DNA of 64,000 bases from an uncultured Barnesiella sp. (GTDB lineage: Bacteria; Bacteroidota; Bacteroidia; Bacteroidales; Barnesiellaceae): positions 62,001-126,000 of the forward strand of contig CALUFO010000004.1 of assembly GCA_944320015.1 (NCBI GenBank), read 5' to 3'. This document shows, one piece after another, positions 8,753 to 18,462 of this stretch. Both the position numbers and the translations under genes were made by a program. Below the pieces are notes generated by a model. It did no database searches. It had not been told where the DNA came from and saw only the letters and a program-made list of their open reading frames with translations. Numbering within the stretch: the first letter of the stretch is position 1; every line of letters begins with the position of its first letter.

Positions 8753-10489
8753 ATGATTTCTTTTCAACATTCTTCCATTGACCGAATTGCTTTGATGGGT
8801 AGTTTCGCCCGGCTTTTAACGGCGATCCCCTTGATAAGTTATGTCTTGGCCGTTTTAGGGCTTTGGGTTGGGCTGCCGATAAATGGCTTTATTTTCCCGG
8901 TTGCGATACTCCTCGCGGCGTTATGGACTTATTTCGATAAAGGCGTAAAGGGGAGTATAAAGAAGATAGCCATTGTTGCTATGCTTGTAGTGGTACCGGT
9001 TACGATAGGGATTTCTATGTGGCTCTATGATTGGTCGTTCGACGGTCAGTGGTATCATTCGTGTACCATTCGGGAGCTGGTTGCCGGGTGGAACCCGATG
9101 TACAGCACTTCGGTCAGGGATTCGGTCGATGAAGTTACACGTTTATGGGTAGAGCATTATCCTCGTGGCATAGAGACTATCGCAGCTACCATTGTTTCCT
9201 GTATAGGAAATATAGAGGCCGGCAAAGCGTTGAATTTGTGGTTTGTCATATCGTCTGTCTTTTATATTTATATATTCTTGCATGATGCTTTGCCGGCGGT
9301 GAATAAATACCTTCGCCTGTGGATTGCCTTGCTGGTCGCCTTTAATCCGGTTGTGATTAATCAAATGTGTACCTATTACATAGATTGGTCGCTCTATACA
9401 TTGTTAGTGATTTTAGGGGGCAATTTGTATCTTTTTTTTGAGAAGGGCGAGCGTAGGGCGTTATACATCGTTCTGTTGTTATTGTTTTTTATTCCGGCGA
9501 TAAAACTCAATATTTTCTTTTGGATTATTTTGTGGGGCGGGATTTGTTTCCTTTTCTTGTTGAGAAGAAGCCGATATAAAAGTCCTTATCGGTTGACGGC
9601 GATCTGTGCCGTTGTCGCCTTGCTGGGGATAGGTGTAGGGGCGTACAATCCTTATTTGACGAATTTGAAAGAGCATAATATCCCTTTTTATCCTCTTGCG
9701 GGGGAAGAGAAGGTCGATATTATGGAAGATAATACATTACCGAGTATGCGAGGAAAGAGCAATGTGGAGAGTGTGTTTACCTCGCTTATTGCCAATCCCG
9801 ATAACAATATGACGTCTGAGGAGGAAGTAAATGTCTTTTACATTTCTCGAAATAATATTGCGTCATCAATCGTGGCGGATACTCGGTTGGGAGGATTCGG
9901 GATATTCTTTTTTGAAGCCGTCTTGCTCTCGGCGGTTTTATTTGTTTGCACAAGGGGGCGTCGTCGCATGGCGTGCTATTGGTTGATACTTGCCGGATTG
10001 TTCGTCTCGTTGTTTATTCTCCCGTCGGGGTGGTGGGCTCGATACGTCGCTTTTTTCTATCTGTTCCCCTTTGTCATGCTGTTTTATGCCGAGCGGTTTG
10101 GGTTGAAGACCCGGTTTACCCGGAGGTTGCATATCTTGATTCTATTGCTGTTCTCGATCGATTCCTCACTCTGTTTTTGTGGACTGTTCAGAAATATCGT
10201 ACATCATGAGACGGTAGATTATCTATTGGATAGAATGGAGGCTTCGCAGAAAGAGGTGAAGATATATACCAATAATTTCTCGTTTATCGATAAGATGGAG
10301 CACCGTGCGATTCCCTATAAACTATGCCTCGAAGATGAAGTGAAAGATAAACTTTATATCTATTGTTGGCTCTGTTTAAATCGGGAAGATTTTGATTTCG
10401 AGACCGCACAACCTCGTGTATTCTTGTTGCACCCCTCTCTCCAGATGAAATGGGAAATTAATGAGCAATATAAAGACCCGGATAAATAA
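8753..10489 (+). CDS. Multi-pass membrane protein, possible GT-C-type glycosyltransferase
   Basis: A 578-residue protein with about 10-12 hydrophobic segments. The first lie within residues 10-90, then many at 165-300 and 380-480, followed by a soluble C-terminal tail of about 100 residues. Between the third and fourth segments is a polar loop with DGQWYH followed by WNPMY. An acidic loop with aromatic residues at this place is typical of polyprenyl-phosphate-sugar dependent GT-C enzymes, but I do not recognise a specific family. It sits 18 bp after the HAD phosphatase and converges on the acetyltransferase gene, with only 10 bp between the two stop codons and no clear terminator. Function remains open. 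Confidence 0.6.
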   Translation: MISFQHSSIDRIALMGSFARLLTAIPLISYVLAVLGLWVGLPINGFIFPVAILLAALWTYFDKGVKGSIKKIAIVAMLVVVPVTIGISMWLYDWSFDGQWYHSCTIRELVAGWNPMYSTSVRDSVDEVTRLWVEHYPRGIETIAATIVSCIGNIEAGKALNLWFVISSVFYIYIFLHDALPAVNKYLRLWIALLVAFNPVVINQMCTYYIDWSLYTLLVILGGNLYLFFEKGERRALYIVLLLLFFIPAIKLNIFFWIILWGGICFLFLLRRSRYKSPYRLTAICAVVALLGIGVGAYNPYLTNLKEHNIPFYPLAGEEKVDIMEDNTLPSMRGKSNVESVFTSLIANPDNNMTSEEEVNVFYISRNNIASSIVADTRLGGFGIFFFEAVLLSAVLFVCTRGRRRMACYWLILAGLFVSLFILPSGWWARYVAFFYLFPFVMLFYAERFGLKTRFTRRLHILILLLFSIDSSLCFCGLFRNIVHHETVDYLLDRMEASQKEVKIYTNNFSFIDKMEHRAIPYKLCLEDEVKDKLYIYCWLCLNREDFDFETAQPRVFLLHPSLQMKWEINEQYKDPDK

Positions 10490-10499
10490 CTTCGCCGGG

Positions 10500-11138
10500 T
10501 TATCGGTTCTGCTCTCTCCGGGCTTTTTCTTCTTCCCAGTCGAACGAGCGTTGCCGGTCGGCATCGGTGATGGGTCGCAATACCTTGCAGGGATTCCCGC
10601 CGGCCACGACATTGGCCGGAATATCGCCGGTGACTACGCTGCCGGCGGCGATAATCGTGTTGTCGCCGATAGTTACCCCGGGGGTAATGGTCACGCCGGC
10701 GCAAATCCACACGTTGTTGCCTATGGTAATGGGCCACGCATATTCGAGCCATTCGTTCCGGCGTTCCACGTCGGTGGGGTGCCCGGCGGTATAGAGACCC
10801 ACATTGGGGGCGATGAGCACGTTGTCGCCGATCGTGATAGGCGCCTCGTCGAGCATCACGCAATTGTAGTTGGCGAAAAAGTTTTTACCCACATGAATGT
10901 TGTGGCCGTAGTCGCAGAAAAATGGCGATACGATTGTGAACCGCTCGGGTGTGGAGCCGATGATTTCGCGCAACAGGCGCTCTCGCTCTTCGGTTTGCGA
11001 GGGACGCAACCGATAGTTCAATTCAAACAATTTGTCGCGGGTCGCTTGTAATTGTACGAGCAGTTCGGGGGCAGTGGCGTCGTACAGTCGACCCCTCTTC
11101 ATTTTTTCTTGTTCGGTCAGCATGGTGTTATTGTTCAT
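10500..11138 (-). CDS. Maltose/galactoside-type sugar O-acetyltransferase
   Basis: A 212-residue left-handed beta-helix acetyltransferase. The N-terminal part (residues 8-60, with MKRGRLYDA) is the Mac/NodL cap. Hexapeptide repeats then run from about residue 70 to 185 (ITIGDNVLIAPNV, ITIGNNVWICAGV, VTIGDNTIIAAGS). The catalytic His is in YTAGHP. The family moves an acetyl group from acetyl-CoA to the 6-hydroxyl of sugars; the physiological substrate is usually unknown. The start codon overlaps the last 11 bp of the upstream YigZ-like gene, so the two are translationally coupled. About 25 residues follow the last repeat as a charged tail. Confidence 0.88.
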   Translation of the reverse strand: MNNNTMLTEQEKMKRGRLYDATAPELLVQLQATRDKLFELNYRLRPSQTEERERLLREIIGSTPERFTIVSPFFCDYGHNIHVGKNFFANYNCVMLDEAPITIGDNVLIAPNVGLYTAGHPTDVERRNEWLEYAWPITIGNNVWICAGVTITPGVTIGDNTIIAAGSVVTGDIPANVVAGGNPCKVLRPITDADRQRSFDWEEEKARREQNR

Positions 11139-11730
11139 TAAGAAAGAATAGACCGTCGACTTTCGACAGTCGACTCTTCAAATTTTCCATTAGGGAGCGG
11201 CGTATGCGCAGGGTCATTTCGCAATCCATCTCAAACAACTGCGAGACAATAGTGGGATTTTCTTCTTTGACAATGCGCATGACTTCGTTCATGAGCGGGT
11301 ATTCAAACCCGAAACTCACTTCGTCTTCTACTTGACGTTCTATGATTTCATTGGCGGCGATAGCTTCGGCGGCGGCCTCTCGGTAGGCGACGATGAGTCC
11401 GCTCGTACCCAGTTTGATACCTCCGAAATAGCGCACGACGATGATGAGGATGTCGGTCAACCCGGCCGAATTAATTTGCCCGAGAATAGGTTTCCCGGCT
11501 GTGCCCGAGGGCTCGCCGTTGTCGTTCGAGCGGAAGTCCTTGCGTTCGTGTCCCAGCATATAAGCCCAGCACACATGGCGGGCGTCGTAATATTCCTTTT
11601 GATATTTTTCGAGTTGGGCTTTCACCTCTTCGACCGATACGACAGGAATGGCGAAAGCGAGGAATTTACTCATTTTCTCTTTGTAAATTCCCTCCGAAAT
11701 GCGTGAGATGGTCAAGTAGGTGTCGTCCAT
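11128..11730 (-). CDS. YigZ/IMPACT (UPF0029) family protein
   Basis: A 200-residue protein with the UPF0029 signature VVRYFGGIKLGTSGLI near residues 100-115, preceded by NDNGEPSGTAGKPIL. The family is related to eukaryotic IMPACT/YIH1 regulators, with a ribosomal S5-like fold; its bacterial role is unsettled. A longer start at 11739 (MLYMDD) lies in the T-run of the cydB terminator, so the ATG at 11730 (MDDTYLTI) is preferred. The 3' end overlaps the acetyltransferase start by 11 bp. Confidence 0.85.
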   Translation of the reverse strand: MDDTYLTISRISEGIYKEKMSKFLAFAIPVVSVEEVKAQLEKYQKEYYDARHVCWAYMLGHERKDFRSNDNGEPSGTAGKPILGQINSAGLTDILIIVVRYFGGIKLGTSGLIVAYREAAAEAIAANEIIERQVEDEVSFGFEYPLMNEVMRIVKEENPTIVSQLFEMDCEMTLRIRRSLMENLKSRLSKVDGLFFLNEQ

Positions 11731-11736
11731 ATAAAG

Positions 11737-11773
11737 CAAAAAGAGCTTACCCGTGCAAAAGTAAGCCCTTTTT
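11737..11773 (-). terminator. Terminator of the cytochrome bd operon
   Basis: On the minus strand AAAAAGGGCTTAC, a 10-nt loop and GTAAGCTCTTTTT form a stem closed by A and T tracts, 27 bp after the cydB stop. Its T-run reaches the start of the YigZ-like gene. Confidence 0.75.
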
Positions 11774-11799
11774 GGCGAATACGCAAATACCGGTCTATA

Positions 11800-12948
11800 T
11801 CAATATTTATGCTCGTCGCTTTTCATCTCTTGCTCTGTAATCGGTTTCTTGTCCATAGCCCGCCACACATAGAAGATGTAGGCGAGGACAAAAGGTATCA
11901 ATAACGAGACCACGCTCATGGTTTGGAGTGTGAAGAGGCTCGACGAGCTGTTGTATATGGTCAGTGAGCTCGGCATGTCTACGGCCGAGGGATAGTAGGG
12001 GGTGTGGTTGTATCCGGCGATGAAAAAGAGGCTCAGCACCACCAGTATGGTGCCGATACCCGAGAACCAGATACCCCGGGTGAAGTGCTGCCCGAAGATG
12101 GAGCGAATGATGGCATACAGCACCAAAACGACTCCGGCCAAGAACAAAACGGCAACCCACGGCATCTCCACGAAATTGTAGAAATATTTGTAGGGCCTTT
12201 CGTAAATCGCCCCCGAAGCGCCTATCTCGTACCCGTCGGCCAGCAGGGTGGCTGTGACGAACGAGAGGAAGAGCAAGACGAAAATAATGCTGTTGAGCAA
12301 TACCTGTTTGCGCGACTTCTCGAAAATATCGTTGTCGTTGATATTGTTCATGAAATAGAGCGCTCCCTGTGTGCGAGCTAAGAAGAAGACGGTGAATCCC
12401 AATAGCAGGTTGCGCACGTCGAGCAGCGCTTCGAGTCCGTGCCAGTCGTTGGTCCAACTGCTGATGACAGGCGACCCGGCGGTGGTCAGGTTTCCTTTGT
12501 TCACGACAAAATCGGCTCCCGTGAAAAATGTGCCCACGGCGATACCCAGCAATACGGGGCCTACGACGCCGTTGATGAGCAAGAAGGCATCGTAGGTTTT
12601 CTTGCCGAGGAAGTTGCCGCTTTTCGAACGGTATTCATAGGAGACGGCTTGTATGATAAAACTGAACAGGATTGCCATCCACAACCAATAGGCTCCGCCG
12701 AAACTAGTGGAGTAGAACAGCGGGAAAGAGGCGAAAAATGCCCCGCCGAAAACCACGAGGGTGGTAAAGGTAAACTCCCATTTGCGTCCCAGCGAGTTGA
12801 TCATCATGCTCTTTTCTATCTCGGTTTTTCCCATCGTCGCCAACAGGGATTGCCCTCCTTGTACAAACAGCAGGAATACCAATAAGGCTCCCAACAGCGA
12901 AATAAGAAACCACCAATAATGTTGGTAAAATAGTTCGTTCAATTCCAT
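11800..12948 (-). CDS. cydB: Cytochrome bd quinol oxidase subunit II
   Basis: A 382-residue polytopic membrane protein, the usual length for CydB, with about eight or nine transmembrane segments. The N-terminal half contains the conserved EFTFTTLVVFGGAFFASFPL region. It pairs with CydA to form a terminal oxidase that oxidises menaquinol and reduces O2 to water with high affinity, which lets strict anaerobes remove or respire trace oxygen. It begins 7 bp after cydA and ends just before a hairpin terminator. Confidence 0.95.
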   Translation of the reverse strand: MELNELFYQHYWWFLISLLGALLVFLLFVQGGQSLLATMGKTEIEKSMMINSLGRKWEFTFTTLVVFGGAFFASFPLFYSTSFGGAYWLWMAILFSFIIQAVSYEYRSKSGNFLGKKTYDAFLLINGVVGPVLLGIAVGTFFTGADFVVNKGNLTTAGSPVISSWTNDWHGLEALLDVRNLLLGFTVFFLARTQGALYFMNNINDNDIFEKSRKQVLLNSIIFVLLFLSFVTATLLADGYEIGASGAIYERPYKYFYNFVEMPWVAVLFLAGVVLVLYAIIRSIFGQHFTRGIWFSGIGTILVVLSLFFIAGYNHTPYYPSAVDMPSSLTIYNSSSSLFTLQTMSVVSLLIPFVLAYIFYVWRAMDKKPITEQEMKSDEHKY

Positions 12949-12955
12949 AGTGCTT

Positions 12956-14509
12956 TTAGTTTTGTTCGGTTCCTTTTTTAATTTGTTTCAGCATGATACC
13001 CACCTCGGCGATGAGCAGTACGGTAAAGAGGGCGGCAAACATCCAGAAGGTCGTTTGTACCGAAGCGACTTCGATTTTCGAGATGGCGGCGAAGGTGGGC
13101 ATAATATCTTGTATCACCCACGGCTGGCGTCCCATTTCGGCGACAATCCACCCCGATTCCAAGCAGACGTATCCCAGCGGAATCGTCAGTATGGCTATCC
13201 ACAACAGCCATTTGAGCCGTTGCAATTTCTCTTTGTAAGAGAGTACCAGTATGAGAATGAAAAACAGGAGGAAGTAGCCTCCCAAAATAATCATGATGTG
13301 GAATGAATAGAAGACAAACGGCACATGGGGTATGAGCTGTTCCACCGAATCGATATAGCCATAGCCGAAGTACTCGTAGTTGGCGTCGAGCCGCGCCCGA
13401 GCCTCGTTCATGGCCGTGGTATCGTTGTTTTGTCGAGCCGTGTTGAAATCGGCAAGGGCGGCGATAGCCAGTCGGCCGCGCTCCATTTTCTCTTGTGCCG
13501 AGAGGGCGATAATATCCTCGCCTTTGATGTTTTTGTCGGCATAACCGCCTTCGATAATGTCGTTGATACCGGGCACGAAACCGTCGATTTCACGGGTGGC
13601 CAATATCGATAGCAGTTTGGGAATGGGAATGTCGAAGAGAAACTCTTTTTCGTCGTTATCGAATTTCTTGTCGGGATTGAGAATACCGAAAGCGATGAGC
13701 TCCTGTCCCTCTTTCCCGTGGTAGACTCCCTCCATGGCGGCCAGTTTCATGGGTTGTTTATCGGCTACTTGGTAGGCCGATCCGTCGCCCGTGTAGGCTA
13801 CGACGATAGTTCCCACCAAGCCTACCCATGCTCCTACACGGATACTCTTTTGAGCCAGAAAATTTTCCCGGTTTTTCAACAGGTACCAAGCGCTTACGCC
13901 TACGACGAACACGCCGCCCAGCACCCAGCCGGCCGAGACGGCGTGGAAAAACTTGTTGACGGCGACCGGCGAGAGAACCAGCGCCCAGAAATCGTCCATG
14001 ACATTGCGCGCCGTTTCGGGGTCAAATTCCATGCCTACGGGATATTGCATCCACGAGTTGGCGACCAGAATCCACAGGGCCGATATCGACGCCCCTATGG
14101 CGGTGAGCCATGTAGAAGCGAGGTGGAATCCTTTGCTCACTTTGTTCCACCCGAAAAACATCACGGCGATGAATGTGGCTTCCATGAAGAATGCCATGAT
14201 GCCTTCGATGGCAAGCGGAGCGCCGAATATGTCGCCCACGAACCAACTGTAATTCGACCAGTTGGTGCCAAACTGAAATTCGAGGATAATACCGGTGGCT
14301 ACACCTATGGCGAAATTGACACCGAAGAGTGTCATCCAGTATTTAGTAATGGTTTTCCACCGTTCGTCGCCGGTGCGATAATAAATGGTTTCCATGATGC
14401 CGACTATTACTCCCAGCCCTAAGGTGAGCGGTACAAACAGCCAGTGGTAAATGGCGGTGAGGGCGAATTGCGCTCTCGACCAGTCAACGAGTGTGAAAAG
14501 ATCGTTCAT
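12956..14509 (-). CDS. cydA: Cytochrome bd quinol oxidase subunit I
   Basis: A 517-residue catalytic subunit carrying the haems. The N-terminal helix has a haem-ligand His at about residue 22 (AIYHWLFVPLTLG). A second ligand His is in AVNKFFHAVSAGW, and ESGWIVAEMGRQPW lies near residue 455. The quinol-site motif QPMKLAAMEG is present, followed by a periplasmic Q loop of about 110 residues rich in charged residues. Its start overlaps the end of the DUF4492 gene by 4 bp (ATGA), so translation is coupled. Confidence 0.96.
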   Translation of the reverse strand: MNDLFTLVDWSRAQFALTAIYHWLFVPLTLGLGVIVGIMETIYYRTGDERWKTITKYWMTLFGVNFAIGVATGIILEFQFGTNWSNYSWFVGDIFGAPLAIEGIMAFFMEATFIAVMFFGWNKVSKGFHLASTWLTAIGASISALWILVANSWMQYPVGMEFDPETARNVMDDFWALVLSPVAVNKFFHAVSAGWVLGGVFVVGVSAWYLLKNRENFLAQKSIRVGAWVGLVGTIVVAYTGDGSAYQVADKQPMKLAAMEGVYHGKEGQELIAFGILNPDKKFDNDEKEFLFDIPIPKLLSILATREIDGFVPGINDIIEGGYADKNIKGEDIIALSAQEKMERGRLAIAALADFNTARQNNDTTAMNEARARLDANYEYFGYGYIDSVEQLIPHVPFVFYSFHIMIILGGYFLLFFILILVLSYKEKLQRLKWLLWIAILTIPLGYVCLESGWIVAEMGRQPWVIQDIMPTFAAISKIEVASVQTTFWMFAALFTVLLIAEVGIMLKQIKKGTEQN

Positions 14510-14775
14510 AACTCTTGTGAATGTTGTTGGTGAGACTGATTGGGGTTAGTAAGATTCTCGATAACGGCGTTGGCTCTTTCTTCGTCGGTATCGAAATTTT
14601 TTTGCAAAATATTGGGGAAAAAGAACAGCCGGAGGATAAAGAACATGATAAACAGTTTGATGAGAATGATAGCCCAAAGGGTTTTCCCCAAAGTCATCGA
14701 CCGAAATCCTTCGACATAAAACCGGACTACTCTGAGCAAAACATTGCTTTTTCCCACAACTTCGTTTCGTTCCAT
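14506..14775 (-). CDS. DUF4492 small membrane protein of the cyd operon
   Basis: An 89-residue protein with one transmembrane helix (about residues 32-53), a basic N-terminal amphipathic segment and a Gln/His-rich tail. It matches the DUF4492 family, which in Bacteroidota and Campylobacterota lies directly upstream of cydAB. By position and size it may be an accessory or assembly subunit analogous to CydX/CydS, but that is inference. It is the first gene of the operon. I see no clear TAnnTTTG promoter in the 200 bp upstream. Confidence 0.8.
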   Translation of the reverse strand: MERNEVVGKSNVLLRVVRFYVEGFRSMTLGKTLWAIILIKLFIMFFILRLFFFPNILQKNFDTDEERANAVIENLTNPNQSHQQHSQEL

Positions 14776-14973
14776 ACCGTGCTTGATCTTTCTGTTTTGA
14801 AAAGTTTTACAATATTCGGTAAAATTTATGATTAATACAAATTTGTAACCGTTATTTTTTTTCGAGGCCTCTCTTTTCTTTTTGTAATAACGATTGTTTC
14901 CGGGTTTTGGTTTGAAAATTTTTTTGGATAAAAATAGGACGATATAGATAAATTGTATTACCTTTGCGTCGCA

Positions 14974-15142
14974 TTGGTTTCGAAACCCCGTCCGGGGCGT
15001 AGAATGAAAAGGGAATCGGGTGAAAATCCCGGACAGTCCCGCTGCTGTAAGCTCCTATACAGGTGCCGAGAAAACTGAAAGCCACTGATTATGACGATTG
15101 GGAAGGCCTCGGTCACCGGAGTAAGTCAGAAGACCTGCCATG
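14974..15142 (+). ncRNA. Cobalamin (B12) riboswitch
   Basis: All core elements of a B12 riboswitch appear in order: GGGAATCGGGTGAAAATCCC near 15020, CAGTCCCGCTGCTGTAAG, the B12 box GCCACTG at about 15081, GGGAAGGC, and the 3' segment AAGTCAGAAGACCTGCC ending at about 15139. A -7 box TACCTTTG at 14959-14966 places the transcript start at about 14973, right at the aptamer. The 135 bp after the aptamer up to btuB would hold the expression platform; I see no obvious terminator T-run, so control may act on translation. It should repress the four genes downstream when B12 is plentiful. Confidence 0.95.
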
Positions 15143-15276
15143 CTTTTTGTCATTAGCTTTCGAGGGATAGAGCTTGTGAATCTGCGAAGGGGGCGAGTAG
15201 CCTGCGTTCGTTTGTTTACATAAAAATTTTTTAGAGTTGTATTCCCCGCGAAGGCTGTTTTATAAAAAATAGTCCG

Positions 15277-17283
15277 ATGGAAAAACGTTGTCGTTGGTTC
15301 AGTTTCGTGGTTTGTGCGGTGTTGCCGTTCGGGGCATGGGGGCAGGCAGAGTCCGATGCCTCGGCGCTCGATACGATACAGACGCTGGGCGAGGTGATGG
15401 TTACGGCCAACCGGTACAGCGAGGTGATTCCCTCCCAAAAACTCACGGGGAAGGAGTTGAAAGCGCTGAACAGCTTTTCGGTGGCCGACGCCATACGCTA
15501 TTTCTCGGGATTGCAAATCAAGGATTACGGCGGTGTGGGCGGCTTGAAAACCGTGAACCTGCGCAGCATGGGTACCAACCATATGGGGGTTTATTATAAC
15601 GGCATACAGTTGGGCAACGCCCAAAACGGGCAAGTGGACTTGGGCAAATTCTCGCTTGAAAATATCGAGGAAATCTCGTTGTACAACGGGCAGAAGAGCG
15701 AGATATTCCAGTCGGCGCGCGAGTTCGGTTCGGCGGGTTCTATCTATTTGACCACACGTCGTCCCAAATTCAAGCCGGGAGAGACTTCGCACTTGAAAGC
15801 CTCGTTGAAGACGGGTTCGTTCGACCTGATTAATCCGTCGGTACTGTTTGAGTATAAACTCAGCGAGGCGGTGAGTATGACCTTCAACAGCGAGTGGGTC
15901 AATTCGAGCGGGAAATACAAGTTCAGGTACAAGCGGGTCACCCCTTCGGGCGAAGTGGCCTATGACACCACGGCCACCCGGCAGAACGGCGACATCGACG
16001 CCGTGCGTTTCGAGGGCGGGTTGCAAGGCTACCTCGCCAACGGGTTTTGGAAAGCCTATGTCTACCATTACAGTTCGGAGCGGGGCATTCCCGGCGCCAT
16101 TGTCAACAATGTGTGGCGCAACGGCGAGCGGGTATGGGACCGCAATTCGTTTGTGCAAGGAGTGTACCAGCAGGATATTACCCGCAAATACGGCATTAAG
16201 GTCAACGCCAAATATGCGTTTGATTACACCCATTATGTGAATAACGACGACAAGCTCATGCGGGTCGACAACCAATACAAGCAACGGGAAGTCTATTTCT
16301 CGGTAGCCAACAAATATTCGATTCTCCACAATTGGGACGTCTCGGTGGCCTATGATATGCAGTGGAACGGGCTGTCGGAATATATGTCGGCCAGTCGGTT
16401 CACCCATTGGATTTCGGCGGCGACCGCCTTTTCGTTGGCCGACCGGTTGAAAATGCAAGCCAGCGTATTGGCTACGCTGGTCGACGAGACGGCCGAGGGA
16501 CAGGCCAAGCGGTCGGGAAAAAGCAAGGTGACTCCGGCTGTATTCCTCTCGTACCAGCCGCTGAAAAAATACAATTGGGTGTGGCGGGCTTTTTACAAGC
16601 AGACATATCGCATGCCCACATTCAACGACCTCTATTATACCGATATGGGAAATGCCGTGTTGAAACCCGAGAGCGCCACTTTGTATAACGTAGGCTTCAC
16701 CTATGCCGTTGCGCCCAAGAAGGGAATCCTATCGGGATTCCATGTCGGGGTCGATGCTTATTACAATTTGGTGAACGACAAAATCATAGCCTATCCCAAA
16801 GGCCAGCAATTCCGTTGGACCATGCTCAACCTCGGGAAGGTCGATATACGAGGCGTCGATGTGCAGGCTACGGCCACGTTCCGTCTGCCCTATGAGATAA
16901 ACCTCATGACCAAGGTTCAATATACCTACCAAGAGGCTATCGACATTACCAGTCCGCACGATAATTACTACCGTGCCCAGATTCCGTATATCCCGTGGCA
17001 TAGCGGTTCGGCCATATTGGGGCTGACCTATAAGGATTGGGGGCTCAATTACAGTTTTGTCTATGTGGGAGAGCGGTATAACCAGCAGGAGAACATCGAG
17101 TATAACTATGTGCAGCCGTGGTACACGAGCGATTTGTCGCTGGTGAAATCCTTTCGTATAAAAGCGGTCGAGCTGAAAGTGACGGCCGAGGTAAACAATC
17201 TGTTGAATCAGGCCTACGATGTCGTATTGAATTATCCCATGCCCATGCGCAACTATCGTTTGGGCATAGCTATCGAATTGTGA
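15277..17283 (+). CDS. btuB: BtuB-type TonB-dependent vitamin B12 receptor
   Basis: A 668-residue outer-membrane receptor with a signal peptide ending near WGQA. The plug domain follows (VMVTANRYSEVIP, VADAIRYFSGLQIKDYGG, VNLRSMGTNHMGVYYNGI, residues 45-160), then a 22-strand-type barrel ending in LGIAIEL. Uptake of cobalamins or corrinoids is inferred from the riboswitch directly upstream and from the BtuG-like partner downstream. The stop codon overlaps the start of the next gene (TGATG), indicating a coupled operon. It is somewhat longer than E. coli BtuB (about 610 residues). Confidence 0.9.
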   Translation: MEKRCRWFSFVVCAVLPFGAWGQAESDASALDTIQTLGEVMVTANRYSEVIPSQKLTGKELKALNSFSVADAIRYFSGLQIKDYGGVGGLKTVNLRSMGTNHMGVYYNGIQLGNAQNGQVDLGKFSLENIEEISLYNGQKSEIFQSAREFGSAGSIYLTTRRPKFKPGETSHLKASLKTGSFDLINPSVLFEYKLSEAVSMTFNSEWVNSSGKYKFRYKRVTPSGEVAYDTTATRQNGDIDAVRFEGGLQGYLANGFWKAYVYHYSSERGIPGAIVNNVWRNGERVWDRNSFVQGVYQQDITRKYGIKVNAKYAFDYTHYVNNDDKLMRVDNQYKQREVYFSVANKYSILHNWDVSVAYDMQWNGLSEYMSASRFTHWISAATAFSLADRLKMQASVLATLVDETAEGQAKRSGKSKVTPAVFLSYQPLKKYNWVWRAFYKQTYRMPTFNDLYYTDMGNAVLKPESATLYNVGFTYAVAPKKGILSGFHVGVDAYYNLVNDKIIAYPKGQQFRWTMLNLGKVDIRGVDVQATATFRLPYEINLMTKVQYTYQEAIDITSPHDNYYRAQIPYIPWHSGSAILGLTYKDWGLNYSFVYVGERYNQQENIEYNYVQPWYTSDLSLVKSFRIKAVELKVTAEVNNLLNQAYDVVLNYPMPMRNYRLGIAIEL

Positions 17284-18449
17284 TGAGAGTGTTTGTCAAA
17301 TATATGGTTATCGGTGCGATGCTGACGGGGTTGGCGTTCTCGCCCTCTTGCCGTGAGGACGAGGTGATTGTTTTGTCCGAACGGGAAGAGTCGCTCTTCG
17401 GCGAAAATACGTCGCCGCGCTATGCCGGGCTCTATTTGCTGAACGAAGGGAATATGGGGTCGAACAAATGTACCCTCGATTTCGCCGATTTCGAGAACGA
17501 TTGTTATCTGCGCAACCTCTATGCCGAGAGAAATCCCAATGTCATCAAGGAGTTGGGCGACGTGGGCAACGATATAGAAATATACGGTTCCAAGATGTAT
17601 GCCGTGATCAATTGCTCGCACAAAGTCGAAGTGCTCGATGCCCGCACCTGCCGGCGGATTGGACAGGTAGATATACCCAATTGTAGGTTTATCACGTTTG
17701 ACAAGGGCTACGCCTATGTGTCGTCTTATGTGGGGCCTGTGGGTGTCGACCCCGATACCCGGCTGGGAGCCGTGTTCCAAGTCGATACCGCCACCCTCGA
17801 AATCACGGCCGAGGTGACCGTAGGGTATCAGCCCGACGAGTTGCTCGTGCAGGACGGGCTTCTCTATGTGGCCAATTCGGGCGGTTATCGCAAGCCCGAT
17901 TATGACTATACGGTTTCGGTGGTCGATATTGCCACAATGACGCAGATTCGCAAGATTCCCGTGGGTATCAACCTGCATCGTATCCGCGCCGACCGGTATG
18001 GCAAGCTGTGGGTTTCCTCCCGGGGCGATGAGCGCTCGATTCCTTCCCGGTTGTTTGTGCTGGAAAAAGATACACGCACGGGGCGTATGGAGGTGAGCGA
18101 CACGCTCGATATCCCGTGTAGCGAAATGGACATCTGCGGCGATTCGCTCTATCTGTTCAGCGTGGCGTGGAGCGAGGCGTCGCAGGAGAATGAGGTGACG
18201 TATGGCATTGTCGATGTGCGTACCGGCGAATTGCTTTCCGAGAGTTTTATCGAGGACGGCACGGAGGCTGAGATTGCAGTCCCCTATGGGTTGAAGGTGA
18301 ATCCCGAGAACGGCGACATTTATGTGACCGATGCCAAAAATTATGTCTCGAGCGGCAACCTGCATTGTTATGGCCGCGACGGGAGACGCAAATGGAGCGT
18401 GCGCACCGGCGACATACCGGCTCACATGGTTTTGTTGAACAAAAAATAA
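17283..18449 (+). CDS. BtuG-like surface lipoprotein, DUF5074/YncE-type beta-propeller
   Basis: A 388-residue lipoprotein; the lipobox SPSC puts the lipidated Cys near residue 20. The mature part has repeated beta-propeller blades with patterns such as VEVLDARTCRRIGQVDIP and VSVVDIATMTQIRKIPVG. Family knowledge: BtuG of Bacteroides thetaiotaomicron is a surface seven-bladed propeller lipoprotein that binds B12 with extreme affinity and passes it to BtuB. Position directly after btuB (1-nt overlap) under a cobalamin riboswitch fits the same role. I chose the ATG at 17283 rather than upstream in-frame starts because it gives a proper lipoprotein signal. Confidence 0.85.
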   Translation: MRVFVKYMVIGAMLTGLAFSPSCREDEVIVLSEREESLFGENTSPRYAGLYLLNEGNMGSNKCTLDFADFENDCYLRNLYAERNPNVIKELGDVGNDIEIYGSKMYAVINCSHKVEVLDARTCRRIGQVDIPNCRFITFDKGYAYVSSYVGPVGVDPDTRLGAVFQVDTATLEITAEVTVGYQPDELLVQDGLLYVANSGGYRKPDYDYTVSVVDIATMTQIRKIPVGINLHRIRADRYGKLWVSSRGDERSIPSRLFVLEKDTRTGRMEVSDTLDIPCSEMDICGDSLYLFSVAWSEASQENEVTYGIVDVRTGELLSESFIEDGTEAEIAVPYGLKVNPENGDIYVTDAKNYVSSGNLHCYGRDGRRKWSVRTGDIPAHMVLLNKK

Positions 18450-18462
18450 TAATAGAAAAGAG

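Noticed and set aside
8753..10489. O-antigen polymerase or flippase
   Set aside because: The helix pattern and DGQWYH loop fit GT-C-like enzymes better, and no polysaccharide cluster surrounds it; kept as a general membrane protein call.
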